Shown here one piece after another: positions 9,613 through 19,544 of a stretch of DNA of 64,000 nt. This DNA comes from Rhynchopus sp. YZ270_cl-10. Its lineage: Eukaryota > Euglenozoa > Diplonemea > Diplonemida > Diplonemidae. A program made the translations under genes and the position numbers. Position 1 is the first letter of the stretch. Every line of letters starts with the position of its first letter. A model generated the notes under the pieces. That model searched no databases. It had not been told where the DNA came from and was given only the letters and a program-made list of their open reading frames with translations. The stretch spans positions 992,001 to 1,056,000 of the forward strand of contig OZ037841.1 in assembly GCA_964035575.1 (NCBI GenBank). Direction: 5' to 3'.

Positions 9613-11811
9613 ATGCCTGAAGGCTTTGCTGCAGAACGAATCTGTGGTGAGGATGCCCCTACTCCTGCTCCTGCTCCTGCGTCTCCCCAATGCGAGAGAT
9701 GGGACGAGAGTGGGGCCTGCGGGGGGTTGCGGTGCGAAAGGGGTCAGGGGTTTCTTGGTCGCCTTGCGAAGGTGCGGGCAGCGATGTCACGCCAGGAGGG
9801 GTTCAGAACCTTACCACTTCCACAACGGCGGACTGCAAGCGCCGTAGCACACCGACGGGAAGCATCTGGGAAGAAACACACCCCGCACACATGCAGCTTC
9901 TGCGACGCGGTGTGTTCTGCACAACAGAACATGGCGAACAACAACACCACCACCACCACCACGCGGCCACGCCGTACCAAACCCGACCCCCCTCCTCCGG
10001 CAGCACCCCCACCACTTCCACTCCGCACCCCAGTGTTGGCCGCACCCAAGCTAAACCGCTCCTGCCTCGCCAGTGGTACACTCCGTCTCAACGAAGCCTT
10101 GCTTGGCTGCGACTCTGCCATCCCAGAAGAGGGGGGAGGTGGTGGTGGTGGTGGGGTGTGCATCCTTTTTGACGACGTCCCTGCAGACGGAGCTGCCCCT
10201 TTGGGGCAAGCGTTGCTGGAGATTAGCAAGGTCGGGCAGGAACTCCGGCAGCGTGTTGGGTGTGGCGCCGCACCACCAGAACGTGCCCCGAGGCTGTCCT
10301 TTACAGAGAGACCACAGGAGGTCGTGGTGCGAGCGAAGCGGAAACGGGATCTTCCTAAGGTAGGGCAGCACCGTCTCCGCCCTGCAACCGCGCCGTTGGC
10401 AAAGAGAAATGTTGTGTCACCAAGATCAATTCCAGAACCTACCCCGACCACCCCTACACCCGAAGTGGTGGTCCCAGAGGTTGCACCTAAGTATGTGTTT
10501 GACACCACTGCGGTGCATCGAAGGCGTGTGACAGAGGCGACGGTGCGGGCACTGTCGCGATTCAACCGGCTTGCGCTTGCTGAGGAGCGAGGTCGGCAGA
10601 CACGCAAACGGAAGGAAGTAATCGAACAGGCGCTGCACGCAAAAATGTCGAACCTCAGCAAGCAAAGCGAGGACAAACTGCAAAGCTCCCGCGCAAACAA
10701 GGCACGCATCGCACAGTGCAACCGAAAGGCTCCGCAACAGAAACTCTGGTTTATCCTGGTTGCTCACGCAATCCCCTTGCGCCTATGGATCCACAGCGCA
10801 CGGCAACAAGGAGAAGAACGCAAGGTGCGACTCCGTGAAGAGAGGGCGATGGGGTGTATCAGAAGACACTTTCTCCACTTTCTCATAAAGCGGCGAGCGA
10901 AGCGGGCACGAGCCGAGCATACTATCACACAGTTTATCCGAATGTGGCGACTCCGCCGTATCCGCTTCTCCACAAAGAAGCATGCTCTGGTGATTCTCAG
11001 CTTTTTGTCCCACCAGAAGGAGATGGGGGTTGTGAAGCAGCGCGTCTCCATCTTCCTACGTGATGTCCGTCTTACGCAACGTGCGGTGCGGAAGTTCATC
11101 CTCCGGCGTCGTGCTCAGCTTGAAATGATGTGTCTACAGTTCGACACAGTGGAGCGTGCGATGGTCGCTGTCATCAGCAAATCCACCACCCTACACGACG
11201 TTACCTGGTTGCGAAAAGAAGTCCGGCAGACGGCGCTCCTCAAAAATATCCAACCCCCAGGAGAAACCGCCTTTGAGCTCGTCACAGACGCGGTCACACC
11301 GTTTCTTCACTCAGAGGGGACTCCAGAGTTGGAATCCAGCATGCTTCCTAAGGTAGAAAAGGTGAAGAAAAAGAAGGTGAAGGCGAAGGCGCGAGCGGAG
11401 CCCTCCCTAGACGATGCGTTCAAGAAGAAGTGTGAACAGTGCATTGAGGTGTTGGCGCGGTGTGGTGCGGAAAAGCTGCCGGAAGCACAACTGGCGGCAG
11501 TTGGAGAGATGACAGGGCTGATCATAAAGAAGCCGTACGTACGGTGGGAGTTGAAGCGTGCAACGCTGCGGAGGCTGGTCCGGCAGCGGTCTGCACAGTA
11601 CCAAGCACTCCTTACACAGTGGGCGCAGCAGCGTGCACAGCAAGAGCAGGAGTTCTGTCTCGCAAATGCACGCCGTCTGCTGGACGGCGACACCACACCC
11701 GCAACACATACTCCAGCACCACACTTCCCGATGTTCCTTGACCATTCTGATATGGAGGAAGTAGTCGCACAGACACGACGTTCTGCAGGCCTTCTTGTGC
11801 ATATGTCGTGA
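9613..11811 (+). CDS. Basic hypothetical protein with possible IQ-like helices
   Basis: A 732-residue protein I do not recognise. The N-terminal third is low-complexity: Thr, Pro and Gly runs with PDPPPPAAPPPLPLRTP. Residues about 290-510 are strongly basic and helical, with repeated Arg/Lys-rich stretches such as FLIKRRAKRARAEHTI, FIRMWRLRRIRF and AVRKFILRRRAQLE. These look like degenerate IQ (calmodulin-binding) helices. A Lys-rich patch (KVEKVKKKKVKAKARAE) precedes the C-terminal helical part, which is Gln-rich. The first ATG follows TTTTTTAG directly, a plausible acceptor. An in-frame ATG at 9931, after ACAACAGAAC, is an equally good start and would remove 106 residues of odd composition. 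A flagellar or cytoskeletal role is only a guess. Confidence 0.7.
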   Translation: MPEGFAAERICGEDAPTPAPAPASPQCERWDESGACGGLRCERGQGFLGRLAKVRAAMSRQEGFRTLPLPQRRTASAVAHRREASGKKHTPHTCSFCDAVCSAQQNMANNNTTTTTTRPRRTKPDPPPPAAPPPLPLRTPVLAAPKLNRSCLASGTLRLNEALLGCDSAIPEEGGGGGGGGVCILFDDVPADGAAPLGQALLEISKVGQELRQRVGCGAAPPERAPRLSFTERPQEVVVRAKRKRDLPKVGQHRLRPATAPLAKRNVVSPRSIPEPTPTTPTPEVVVPEVAPKYVFDTTAVHRRRVTEATVRALSRFNRLALAEERGRQTRKRKEVIEQALHAKMSNLSKQSEDKLQSSRANKARIAQCNRKAPQQKLWFILVAHAIPLRLWIHSARQQGEERKVRLREERAMGCIRRHFLHFLIKRRAKRARAEHTITQFIRMWRLRRIRFSTKKHALVILSFLSHQKEMGVVKQRVSIFLRDVRLTQRAVRKFILRRRAQLEMMCLQFDTVERAMVAVISKSTTLHDVTWLRKEVRQTALLKNIQPPGETAFELVTDAVTPFLHSEGTPELESSMLPKVEKVKKKKVKAKARAEPSLDDAFKKKCEQCIEVLARCGAEKLPEAQLAAVGEMTGLIIKKPYVRWELKRATLRRLVRQRSAQYQALLTQWAQQRAQQEQEFCLANARRLLDGDTTPATHTPAPHFPMFLDHSDMEEVVAQTRRSAGLLVHMS

Positions 11812-12179
11812 AGGAGGAGAGGGTAAGGGGGGCGGTGGAGAGGAAGATGGTATCTCGTAAGGGAATGTGGATTTGGATTCAGCTAGTCATGTGCGAAGAG
11901 ATAAAAAAGCCCATCGTTGGTTTCAGCGCGATACCGATAGTGGGTAAAGATGTGGGTCACATGTGTTATGTTTGGTTTTAGGAGAAAAAATTGAGAACCT
12001 CTTTTTTACAAAAAAGGTTTTTTAGTTTTTTCATGTGGAGGCAGGGGCAGCTGTAAATCTGGGGTGTCCCGGGGCGCGGATCTGGGGCCCGGGACCCGGG
12101 ATTACAGCTTCCGGAGAGGGAGGGGGGACGGGTGGTGGGACTGTTTAGAGGTAAAATAAGTTTATCAAAAAAAAATTTT

Positions 12180-12211
12180 GGTGACTAAGCACGAGAGGCT
12201 TAGGTTCATCG
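12180..12211 (+). repeat. Dispersed ACGAGAG-loop hairpin
   Basis: Perfect CTAAGC/GCTTAG stem around ACGAGAG, with outer GGTGA/TTCATC pairing. A T-rich tail and GCGGAGTGTCAGTGCCTGAG follow, then AGGCGTTTGCACTATCAACT, the same module order as at 38611. Confidence 0.8.
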
Positions 12212-12675
12212 TATAAACTTTTCTCCTTCCTTTTTTCCGCGGAGTGTCAGTGCCTGAGTCCTAGAGGCGTTTGCACTATCAACTTCACCTTTTTTTTGCA
12301 AAAAAAAAAAATAAAGAAAAAAAACAGCCGAGAGGCTGGTGTGTTCCGTTCTGTATCTCGCCTTCGCCCTTTTGGGATGATATCTTTTGTGTGCACAGAA
12401 CCTACCTAGGTTAAAGGTCCCTGATAAATTGTTAGGTGACTCACCAACCACACAGAGCCCTATAAGTTTCCCCTTTCCCCCCCCTCGATTTTTTTAAATC
12501 GCTTCTAACCCACCCACTATTTATATTTGTGCCCAAAGTTCAAACAAAAAAAACCACGACACTCTTGTTCTCCTTCCCTCCCTCCCTCTCTCTCCTCCTA
12601 CGCTACCGTACTCCTTTTGCCACGCTCCCCTCCAAGAGCACTTTTCAAGGGTGTTTAAATGACCAAAGCATTTAT

Positions 12676-12818
12676 CACACGACAGACTAGTCAGGGGCAC
12701 TATGTGCTTCTCGTCCAAATAACTAGTGTTTTACAACTAGTGTTACACCAGTCGTTTAGTACTAGTCGTTACGACTAGTAGTTCTACTAGTAGTCCCCCT
12801 GAATAACCCGCCGTGCAC
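12676..12818. mobile_element. ACTAGT-rich foldback element, copy 1
   Basis: About 143 bp. The left end CACACGACAGACTAGTCAGG is the inverse of the right end (reverse complement GGTGCACGGCGGGTTATTCA), and the interior is full of ACTAGT. Same family as 22453, 24591 and 25336. No coding capacity. Confidence 0.75.
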
Positions 12819-12929
12819 CCCACCCCACCTCCCCCACAAACAGAGAGAACCAACCATTCCCCCCACCTTTTTAAACACCCCTCCCATTTAGTCTCTAACA
12901 CAACGTGAGGCGTTGGTTCCCTTATTTAA

Positions 12930-14270
12930 ATGCCATCCCTTCTCCGTGATGGGGTGCGCCATTTGCATCATGTTGCCTCGCGAACCTGGTCTGGCGACAG
13001 CACCGAACGCCAGGTTCTTGTCAGCCTTGCTGAGCTTGTAGGTCGGGAGGACGAGGCTGCGCAGTATCTTGGGACAGGCGAGGACTTCTGGTCTGATCGG
13101 AGCACCCGCGAAGTGCATGAAGCGTTGAAACGGCTTCCCCTGAGTCTTGTCGAAGGGAGGTGGGCGGACGCACTGCGTGAGGTGGTCACCGTCCGCGCAC
13201 TTCACCTCATCCGCCTCGCTGCATGCCTCTCTAAAAGCTCTCAGGTCCCCTCCTTCCCTGAGCACCCTGTTCCAGTTGACCTTATTGCCACCCCTACACA
13301 AAACCACGGCCTCCCCGTCAGCGTCGAGGTCTTCATGGACAACACGACCCCCTGGGCGGAGTTTGCACTCTGCATCGAGATTGAGTCTGGGTGCACGATC
13401 ACACTGCTGCATGCTGGGGTGCGACTCTCTTCGGGGGTAGTTTCGACGCATCCTTTATTAACGCAAGACACGAAACGCAACACGGTGCGGGTCGAATGCC
13501 CGGAGAAGGTACACACATTAATTTCCGGCAGAGTACGGGATACAGGGAGGACGACGTTAAGCATTGCGGGGAGAAGCATAAAAAAGTACGACCCGCAGAA
13601 GGGGAGCGGCAGGGAGCTGCTACGGACCTATATTAGCCACGCACTCAAGGTGGCAGAGTCCGAGGTGATGGTCGAACACGGCGGGTCACGACGTGCTGTG
13701 GTGACATTCCCTACCTCCCATGAAGCTGATGGGTTGCAGGCGGCCCTCCTCCACCATCGCACTGAAGTGTGGGACGCACGCTCCACCTCTGCCCCAGAGG
13801 AAGCTGACATACGCATAGAATTTCCAAACCGTCCAGGAATAAATCTCGCCCTCTCGGGCCGATCCGGGGCCTCATTGGAAGTGTCAGAAGAGGTGGTCCG
13901 CCAAAGAATCTCTCGGGTGTTAACAAAAGGTGTCGACGAAGGGGGTTGGCAAGCAGAAGTTGTTGCCGCAGTCATGGAGCAAGGGATTAAATCGAGGTTC
14001 TGCGATGAGTTGTTGTGGTGTGCCGCGGCAGGGTGTGTGGATGTGGACGATGAAAACGAGAGGGCGAGTCTGGCTGAATCATGTGCTCGGGAGTGCTATG
14101 TGCCCAACACTGCCCCGCGCTCGCCAATGCCACACAAAAGGCACCATCTGCACGACCCGACACCACAGCATCCGATGCGTGCCGCAGCGCTAGCCTTGAA
14201 CGCAGCAATCCTCAGGGCGATACCGCTTGTTGACCCCGTCACGGCAGCGCATTTGGGGGCCTCAGTGTAG
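12930..14270 (+). CDS. Hypothetical protein, no recognised domain
   Basis: A 446-residue protein. The frame is supported by even composition, a clear ATG after a T-rich leader, and a stop at 14268-14270. I recognise no motif. The N-terminal 110 residues are predicted helical and rich in Leu, Arg and Glu (for example SLAELVGREDEAAQYLG). The middle (about 130-330) alternates short hydrophobic strands with charged turns, suggesting a beta-rich domain (ALCIEIESGCTITLLHAGVR). The C-terminus has His- and Pro-rich PMPHKRHHLHDPTPQHP before a final helix. No signal peptide or membrane segment. Its neighbours give no clue. Confidence 0.7.
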   Translation: MPSLLRDGVRHLHHVASRTWSGDSTERQVLVSLAELVGREDEAAQYLGTGEDFWSDRSTREVHEALKRLPLSLVEGRWADALREVVTVRALHLIRLAACLSKSSQVPSFPEHPVPVDLIATPTQNHGLPVSVEVFMDNTTPWAEFALCIEIESGCTITLLHAGVRLSSGVVSTHPLLTQDTKRNTVRVECPEKVHTLISGRVRDTGRTTLSIAGRSIKKYDPQKGSGRELLRTYISHALKVAESEVMVEHGGSRRAVVTFPTSHEADGLQAALLHHRTEVWDARSTSAPEEADIRIEFPNRPGINLALSGRSGASLEVSEEVVRQRISRVLTKGVDEGGWQAEVVAAVMEQGIKSRFCDELLWCAAAGCVDVDDENERASLAESCARECYVPNTAPRSPMPHKRHHLHDPTPQHPMRAAALALNAAILRAIPLVDPVTAAHLGASV

Positions 14271-14733
14271 GGGGAAGCTTTTTTAGATTTAGAGTAGTTT
14301 TTCTTAGAGTGGGTGTGGGTTAGGGCTTCTTCTAGTGTGCCTGCGTCGCGCCGATGAACGGTAAGGCGTTTTTGCGACTTTTCAACTCTGTTTAGGTGAC
14401 TTAAGCAAATGAGAAGCTTGGGTTCACCTTTCCAACCTTTTCTTTTGTTTCTCATTACCTCTCAATGACACATTTGCCATTAGTTTTCGTGTAGAACCGC
14501 ATGGTTGGGGCAGTGCAACGGTCATACCACAAGGTACACTGTTTTCATGAGAGTGGCTTGTCTTTCATTTTTCTTTTTTCCCTTAGTATTTGACAATTTT
14601 TCGCTGGCTCCTTATTTTTCTCTTTTTCATCACGCCCCCTTTCCCCCTGCCTTTCCTCCCCCCATCACCCCAAAAGGATCAGGAGGACCGAGAACTGAAT
14701 CGGAGAGGGGGGGGAAGAGTGTTCAGGACAACA
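14271..14733. other. Gene-free stretch
   Basis: Holds the AGGCGTTT module (about 14364), the best-paired hairpin (14394-14429), a weak GTACC-type repeat (14505-14570) and a C/T-rich leader to 14733. Confidence 0.6.
14394..14429 (+). repeat. Dispersed hairpin with longest stem
   Basis: AGGTGA pairs perfectly with TCACCT. CTTAAGC pairs with GCTTGGG using G-T wobbles, giving a 13-bp stem broken by one bulged T. The loop is AAATGAGAA instead of ACGAGAG. Pairing is kept although both arms differ from other copies. Confidence 0.8.
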
Positions 14734-15390
14734 ATGTACAAAGGCATGCAGAACAACGCCGCAGCACACGTGGTGCGTTTCCGTGAGCCAGGGAGGGATG
14801 CGCAGCACGGTGGCGACATTGTGTTGTTTGCTCGCAACCACGGGACCTGCGAGTATACCAAGGACGGGGAGAAGAGGCCCCCCTTTTCGCTTGCAGAGTA
14901 CAACACCAGGGTGCCCGAGCATCTCTATCTACCTGGTATCGAGAAGGCAATCAATGTGCCCATGAAGCCTGAGTACGCGGAGACGCTAGAGGAAATCCGA
15001 ATTCTCTTTGATGCATGTGGCGTGCAGCACAACCTCGATGTGGAGCTTAGGAAGTGGAGACCCACGCAGCAGCAGCAGCAGCATCAGCAACATCACTTCC
15101 CTCATCAGCAGCAATACCAGCACCACCAGCACCAGCACCAACACCACCACCGCCAACAGCAGAGCTTCCGTCAGCAGCAGAAACACCCTCAGCAGTACGG
15201 GTATCAAAACCAGGGCGGGCAGGGGCAGGGACACGGCTTCAGCAACCAGATGGGGCAGCAGCAACAGCAACGGATGCAGCAACAGCAGGGGGCACAGCGC
15301 CAGCAGCAACAGCAGCTAGGTGGCAACGGAGGATACCGTCAGACGTTCTCCACAGTGGGTTCTGAGTATTCTCAGAAGGGCTTTGGGCAG

Positions 15391-15424
<34 letters not shown>

Positions 15425-16158
15425 CACAATCCAGCATGGCACAGTTTGCGGCTGAGTACAAACACGCTCCGCAGATGCAACAACAACAGCAGCAACAACA
15501 GCACCAACAGCAACAACAGCAGGTCCATTCCCACCAGCAGCAACAACGTCACGCACAACCCCGCGCCCCCCCGCAGCACAAAGCCCTTGAGCAGTTTTTC
15601 CACCACAACAACACGGAAAGCAATGTCGCTCGGAGTGACCCCTTCTCGAACCAGGTCGAGACCCAGGCCGACAGCTGGCATAACTACGAGGCCACCCAAC
15701 AGCAGCAGCAGCAGCCGCAGCAACACCAGGATCCGCACCAGAAGTCTGTCCAGCACAGCCGTGTGGCGCAACTCTTTGGCGATGCGGCTACACCACAGCC
15801 GCCACCCACGCAGACACAGACGCCATTCCTCCAGCAGGGGGCAAAGTTTGCGAACACATCCACCCCACCACGGCTAGAGGAACAACCGCGTCTGCACCCC
15901 GTAGGGTACTCAGGGCCTGAGGAGGAGACCGCGGTTCCCACTGCGGTTGGGGCACCAAGCAGCCCCGGTACGCTGAGGCAAGTGGGGGGTCGTGAAGGAG
16001 GTGCGACTGTCCCCGCCCCCGTCCCGGCAGCAGCAGTGGTGCGTCCACCGTCGCCACCACCCCCATCGATCTTGCCCGACTTCCAGCTTGTCATTCCTGA
16101 AGAAGCCGCACTGATGGATCTTGTGGAGACGAGAGTCAGGAGAAATCTCCCGAGATGA
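14734..16158 (+). CDS. Glutamine-rich low-complexity protein
   Basis: Start placed at 14734 (MYKGMQNN), because the in-frame sequence upstream to 14590 is a C/T-rich leader like those of neighbouring genes. This gives 474 residues. Residues 1-105 are a compact, non-repetitive segment (DIVLFARNHGTCEYTKDGEK, FSLAEYNTRVPEHLYLPGIE) that may be a small binding domain I cannot name. Residues 110-345 are dominated by Gln and His runs encoded by mixed CAG/CAA, so they are selected protein rather than a pure microsatellite. The last 130 residues are Pro/Thr/Val-rich. Such proteins often take part in RNA granules or transcription complexes; that is general and not shown here. Confidence 0.8.
15068..15550 (+). 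repeat. CAG/CAA-rich coding repeat tract
   Basis: Imperfect CAR/CAY codon runs inside the Gln-rich gene. Interruption by CAC, ATG and GGG codons argues against a fresh microsatellite. Confidence 0.85.
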
Positions 16159-16466
16159 GGGGTAAGGGTAGGGGGGTGGGGGAGAGTTGAGGATTTAAAA
16201 AAAGAATGTGTAGGTGGGGGTGAAAGTAGGTGTGTTGTGTGTGGGAGGGGCGTTTGACATACGGAGTAAATGTGGGGGGGAGAAACGAATTAAATAAGAT
16301 AGTGCCCTGTATTTTTTAAAATGAACTAACGTATTTTATGGCAATGAATAAAAATATAAGGAATTCCTGTGCAGTACAAAAAAAAAACAGGCTTCAGACG
16401 GAACAATTGGGTACAAGATACGCGGGACAGCTTTTTATTAAGATTCCGCTGAGGGGGATGGTTTTT

Positions 16467-16545
16467 TTTGGGTCCACCCTACGCAGTCATGTACCAAAGG
16501 TACACTGTTCACGAGAGGGCTTTGTGTTTCAAGCCAACTTTTTTT
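16467..16545 (+). repeat. GTACC-AAA-GGTAC dispersed repeat
   Basis: Contains TGTACCAAAGGTACACTG and ACGAGAGGGCTTTGTGTTTC, the core shared with copies at 24037, 25996, 29889, 40485, 40741, 50459, 50843 and 54755. Confidence 0.7.
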
Positions 16546-16559
16546 TGTTGTTGTGTGCG

Positions 16560-16685
16560 CACGATGGCCTTGTTACCATGATAATGCAAGGTAGCTTTTT
16601 TCTTTGTTACTTTTTGTAACTTTGTTACGTATCAGGCTCGAGTTTGTTACAATTTTGTTGCTACCAAGGTAACAAGACCATCGTG
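16560..16685. mobile_element. Foldback element with CACGATGG ends
   Basis: About 126 bp. CACGATGGCCTTGTTACC on the left is the inverse of GGTAACAAGACCATCGTG on the right, with one mismatch. No coding capacity and no clear target duplication. Confidence 0.65.
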
Positions 16686-16793
16686 TGAGTCAGCCCCCCC
16701 TCCCTCTTGGAGACAGGAATAAGTCAATGCTCCTTCAATTTAAAAAAAAAAATACAAGAACAAAAAAGCAAAGCCTTCTTTTTTGTCATTCAC

Positions 16794-16876
16794 CACCTGA
16801 TTTTGCCTGGAGTTTGGGGGGGTTTAAATACCACCAAACTCCAAAAACTCCCCCAAATTTCAGGCAAAATCAGGTG
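16794..16876. mobile_element. CACCTGATTTTG foldback, copy 1
   Basis: An 83-bp near-perfect inverted repeat: CACCTGATTTTGCCTG at one end and CAGGCAAAATCAGGTG at the other, with further pairing inside (GGAGTTTGG / CCAAACTCC). Related to 23084 and 40007. Confidence 0.8.
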
Positions 16877-16952
16877 TATTAATTTCCAGTTTTAGACACC
16901 TCAAAAGCCCCCACACCACCAGAAACAACACACACACCAAAGAAAAACAAAA

Positions 16953-18035
16953 ATGCTCCACGTCACCATTGCCTCAGATGCCCCTATTGCAGTACCCCTT
17001 CTTGACACGACACGGAGCCTTGCTGATTTGAAACAACGTGTTGCGGATGTGTGTGTAGGTGTGGTAGAAGGGTTGTTCGATGTTGTCACACATGGCACGG
17101 TGCTGGACAGCGACGATGCTGTGGCTATGCTGCAATATGGGGAGGAGGTGGAGCTCATTCCAAATGAGCGTGCGCTTGCTTTACAGAGTCTTTCTGCACA
17201 ACACATTGAGGTTTGCAATGAAGCGGTCCACGACGCGATACAAGATGACAATGCTGAGGTCCTGACACTTCTTCTCTCCGCCGATTCCTCTTTGATAGAC
17301 TGCTTTGACGGTTATGCCACCCCTTTGCAACGAGCCTGCAAGGTTCCAGCACCGAACGCGGTTTCAGTACTTCTCAACCACACGGAGGCGGCGAATTCTT
17401 TGTTTCACTGCATCGAAACATCATGCGCGGAATTGCTATTATCTGCAGGGGCCTCCCCTAATGAGAACACCGCAGTACTCCACAACGCAATCCTAAACGG
17501 AAGCACAGCACTCTGCAACCTTCTCCTTTCAAAGGGAGCGGATGTCCATTCGAGTCGCTTAGGGGAAAGCCCGATACTTCTTGCAGCAAGGTTGCACCGT
17601 CACGATGTGGTGTCACTTCTACTCCACTATGGCGCTGATCTGATAACACCAGAGGTGTATCTGAAAGACCCTGCATTGTGCAGAGTATTGCTTAGGGCGG
17701 GGAGCTTGGTCCCAGGAGAGATAGAGGATACGTCTGTAAACAAAGCGTGGGGGGCAGTGTTGATGGGGGCAGTGGAAAAGGGGTCGGAGGAGGTAGTGGA
17801 TATAGTGCTTGAGGGTGCTGGTGGGGCGGTGGACTGCAGGGATGCAGACGGTATGACTCCCCTGATGCATGCTGTGCTGCGTGGTGACGTAGGTGTGGTG
17901 CGTGCGCTGTTAGCAGCTGGTGCGGATGTGGGGGTGCGTGACGCAGCAGGACTCACGGCGCTGTCGCTTGCGGAAGAGGTGCTGGAGGACCGTGTGCTAG
18001 CAAGGGTTCTCAGGGCGCAGGTCAGCGGGCCCTGA
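16953..18035 (+). CDS. Ubiquitin-like domain + ankyrin repeat protein
   Basis: A 360-residue protein. Residues 1-72 look like a ubiquitin-like fold: a beta strand MLHVTIAS, a helix RSLADLKQRVADV, then VVTHGTVLDSDDAVAMLQYG and GEEVELIPN in place of the usual reduced-by-one-turn and Asp-Gly loops. From residue about 95 there are six to seven ankyrin repeats, best seen at DGMTPLMHAVLRGDVGVVRA with LLAAGADV and at AILNGSTALCNLLLSKGADV. Probably a cytosolic adaptor. The gene at 45353 has the same kind of N-terminal domain joined to leucine-rich repeats, suggesting a shared adaptor design. The ubiquitin-like call is inference from pattern; the ankyrin call is sure. Confidence 0.85.
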   Translation: MLHVTIASDAPIAVPLLDTTRSLADLKQRVADVCVGVVEGLFDVVTHGTVLDSDDAVAMLQYGEEVELIPNERALALQSLSAQHIEVCNEAVHDAIQDDNAEVLTLLLSADSSLIDCFDGYATPLQRACKVPAPNAVSVLLNHTEAANSLFHCIETSCAELLLSAGASPNENTAVLHNAILNGSTALCNLLLSKGADVHSSRLGESPILLAARLHRHDVVSLLLHYGADLITPEVYLKDPALCRVLLRAGSLVPGEIEDTSVNKAWGAVLMGAVEKGSEEVVDIVLEGAGGAVDCRDADGMTPLMHAVLRGDVGVVRALLAAGADVGVRDAAGLTALSLAEEVLEDRVLARVLRAQVSGP

Positions 18036-18336
18036 TGGGGAGAGGGAAGAGGGAGAGAGAGAGAGACCAGAGGGGCTCTGTTTTGCAGGATTGTAGGTCT
18101 TTGTCTGATGGGTTTGCTTTTATTTGACGGTTTTTTCTTAATTATGGGTAAGTAAACGTTTACACGTCGTTTTTCCCTTCCGGAACGGTTAAAAAAAGGA
18201 AAAAGGGGTAGGAGAGTGTCTTAATAGTTAGCAATAATATTTGGTCTTTTTTCGAAAGAAAAAAAATGTTTGCTGGAATGTCCTGAGGTTATTGGGTTGC
18301 GTAAAATTTTGCTAAACACCCCCCTTGACCCCCCAC

Positions 18337-18959
18337 CAGGCATGAGAATAAGGTTAGGGGGGTGCGGGTCCGGGGTCCGGGGTCCGGGCTATTCTCACAA
18401 GGGGTGGGGTGGGGGTGAGGGGGTCTCGGTTTTTTGGAGTGCTGAACGACACGTTGGGTGTGGGGTGGGGTGAGGGGATCTCTAAGCTGACTCTAATCTA
18501 TGTAAAGATTCACAAATGGGGCTTTCTCGGGACCCCCTCTTGACAGCGGGGGTGCCGGACAGGCTGTCATGTACAGCTGCCTGGGGTGATGACATAGTAA
18601 AATTTCTGTTGTGGATGTGTTGGTGCTGGGAATGGGTGGGGGTGTCGGGGTTTAACAGGGTGCCGGACAGGGTGCCGGGCGAGGTGCCGGGCAGGGTGCC
18701 GGGCAAGGTGCCGGGCAAGGTGCCGGGCAAGGTGCCGGGCAAGGTGCCGGGCAAGGTGCCGGGCAAGGTGCCGGGCAAGGTGCCGGGCAGAGTGCAAAAT
18801 GAAAATACCAAAAAACACCGGCATTTGCATTTTCGGAATCCGTGCGGCCAGTGGTGGGGTCACTTTTCCAAAATGGACAAGTTCTTAGAGGGTAGGGGGG
18901 TGTGGGGTTCCGGGGGGCCGGGTCCGGGGTCCGGGGTCCGGGCCTTATTCTCATGCCTG
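18337..18959. mobile_element. hAT-like non-autonomous element carrying a minisatellite
   Basis: A 623-bp element. CAGGCATGAGAATAAGG at the left is matched by its exact inverse at the right (18943-18959). The flanks are an 8-bp direct repeat CCCCCCAC (18329-18336 and 18960-18967). An 8-bp duplication with ends beginning CAG is typical of the hAT superfamily. Inside are GGGTCCGGGGTCC blocks near both ends and a 12-bp minisatellite. No transposase. Confidence 0.8.
18657..18791 (+). repeat. 12-bp minisatellite GGTGCCGGGCAA
   Basis: About eleven tandem 12-bp units; the first few are diverged and the rest identical. Lies inside the hAT-like element. Confidence 0.9.
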
Positions 18960-19178
18960 CCCCCCACCCCCAATACCACGTCCACCCACAAACAACAGAA
19001 ACAAATACACAAATACCCAAAACCCCTTTATCCAATCTATTATCGTTCTGACTCCCACACATATACACCCCCTTATTTCCCTTTTCTCAAAATACCCATT
19101 CCCTCTTTTCTTGTATTCTTCTTCTGAATCGACCGAAAAAAAGCAAAAACAAAAAAAAAAAAACATACCAATTCCACA

Positions 19179-19544
19179 ATGCGTGGGGTAGTGCTTGCTG
19201 TTGTAGTGTTGGTTGTGATGTGTGAGGTAGGGGCGGATACAGCACATGCCCCCAGGGCCGACCCGCATTTCTACTCAGAGAACGGCAGCGTGGCCAAGGA
19301 GGGCGACAGCAGTGTCTACGAGAAGCGTATCGTCTCCCCCGGTACACCACGCGCCACGACCGCTGCGGGACCCGGGGGGGATGGAACCGAGGCTCGCTAT
19401 GTCCGGGAGGAGGCTGCGGAAGAGATGGAGGAGGAGGAGGAGGAGGACTACGAAGATGAAATCCAGCACCCCATAGTGCTTGCCTGCTATGGGTGCATTC
19501 TGGCAGGGTGTCTTCATGCGGCGCTCAGTGCAGTGTCGCAGTGA
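19179..19544 (+). CDS. Small acidic secreted or membrane protein
   Basis: A 121-residue protein. The N-terminus MRGVVLAVVVLVVMCEVGA is a good signal peptide. Residues 80-95 form an acidic block (EEAAEEMEEEEEEDYEDE). The last 25 residues (IVLACYGCILAGCLHAALSA) are hydrophobic with three Cys and could be a membrane anchor. ATG context (CCACAATG after an A-rich leader) matches its neighbours. I do not recognise the family. The acidic block comes partly from a GAG run, so part of the protein is low-complexity. Moderately sure it is real. Confidence 0.6.
   Translation: MRGVVLAVVVLVVMCEVGADTAHAPRADPHFYSENGSVAKEGDSSVYEKRIVSPGTPRATTAAGPGGDGTEARYVREEAAEEMEEEEEEDYEDEIQHPIVLACYGCILAGCLHAALSAVSQ

Larger units (their letters stand above)
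11812..12929. other. Gene-free stretch with hairpin and foldback element
   Basis: Contains a 45-bp block (about 11909-11955, with TTTCAGCGCGATA) that recurs at 21038-21082. It also holds a GC-rich CCCGGG block (12066-12105), one ACGAGAG hairpin (12180-12211), and an ACTAGT-rich foldback (12676-12818). No gene seen. Confidence 0.6.
16159..16952. other. Gene-free stretch with three repeat elements
   Basis: Holds a GTACC-type repeat (16467-16545), a foldback with CACGATGG ends (16560-16685) and a CACCTGATTTTG foldback (16794-16876). A CA-rich leader follows to 16952. Confidence 0.65.
18036..19178. other. Gene-free stretch holding a hAT-like element
   Basis: Purine-rich tail of the ankyrin gene, then the 18337-18959 element, then a CA-rich leader. 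The frame across 18516-19127 is produced by the minisatellite and is not called. Confidence 0.7.

Noticed and set aside
15239-15771. Minus-strand Leu/Val-rich frames opposite the Gln-rich gene
   Set aside because: They are the complement of CAG/CAA runs.
18516-19127. 203-residue frame with VPGK repeats
   Set aside because: Produced by a 12-bp minisatellite inside a hAT-like element; ends outside the repeat have no protein character.
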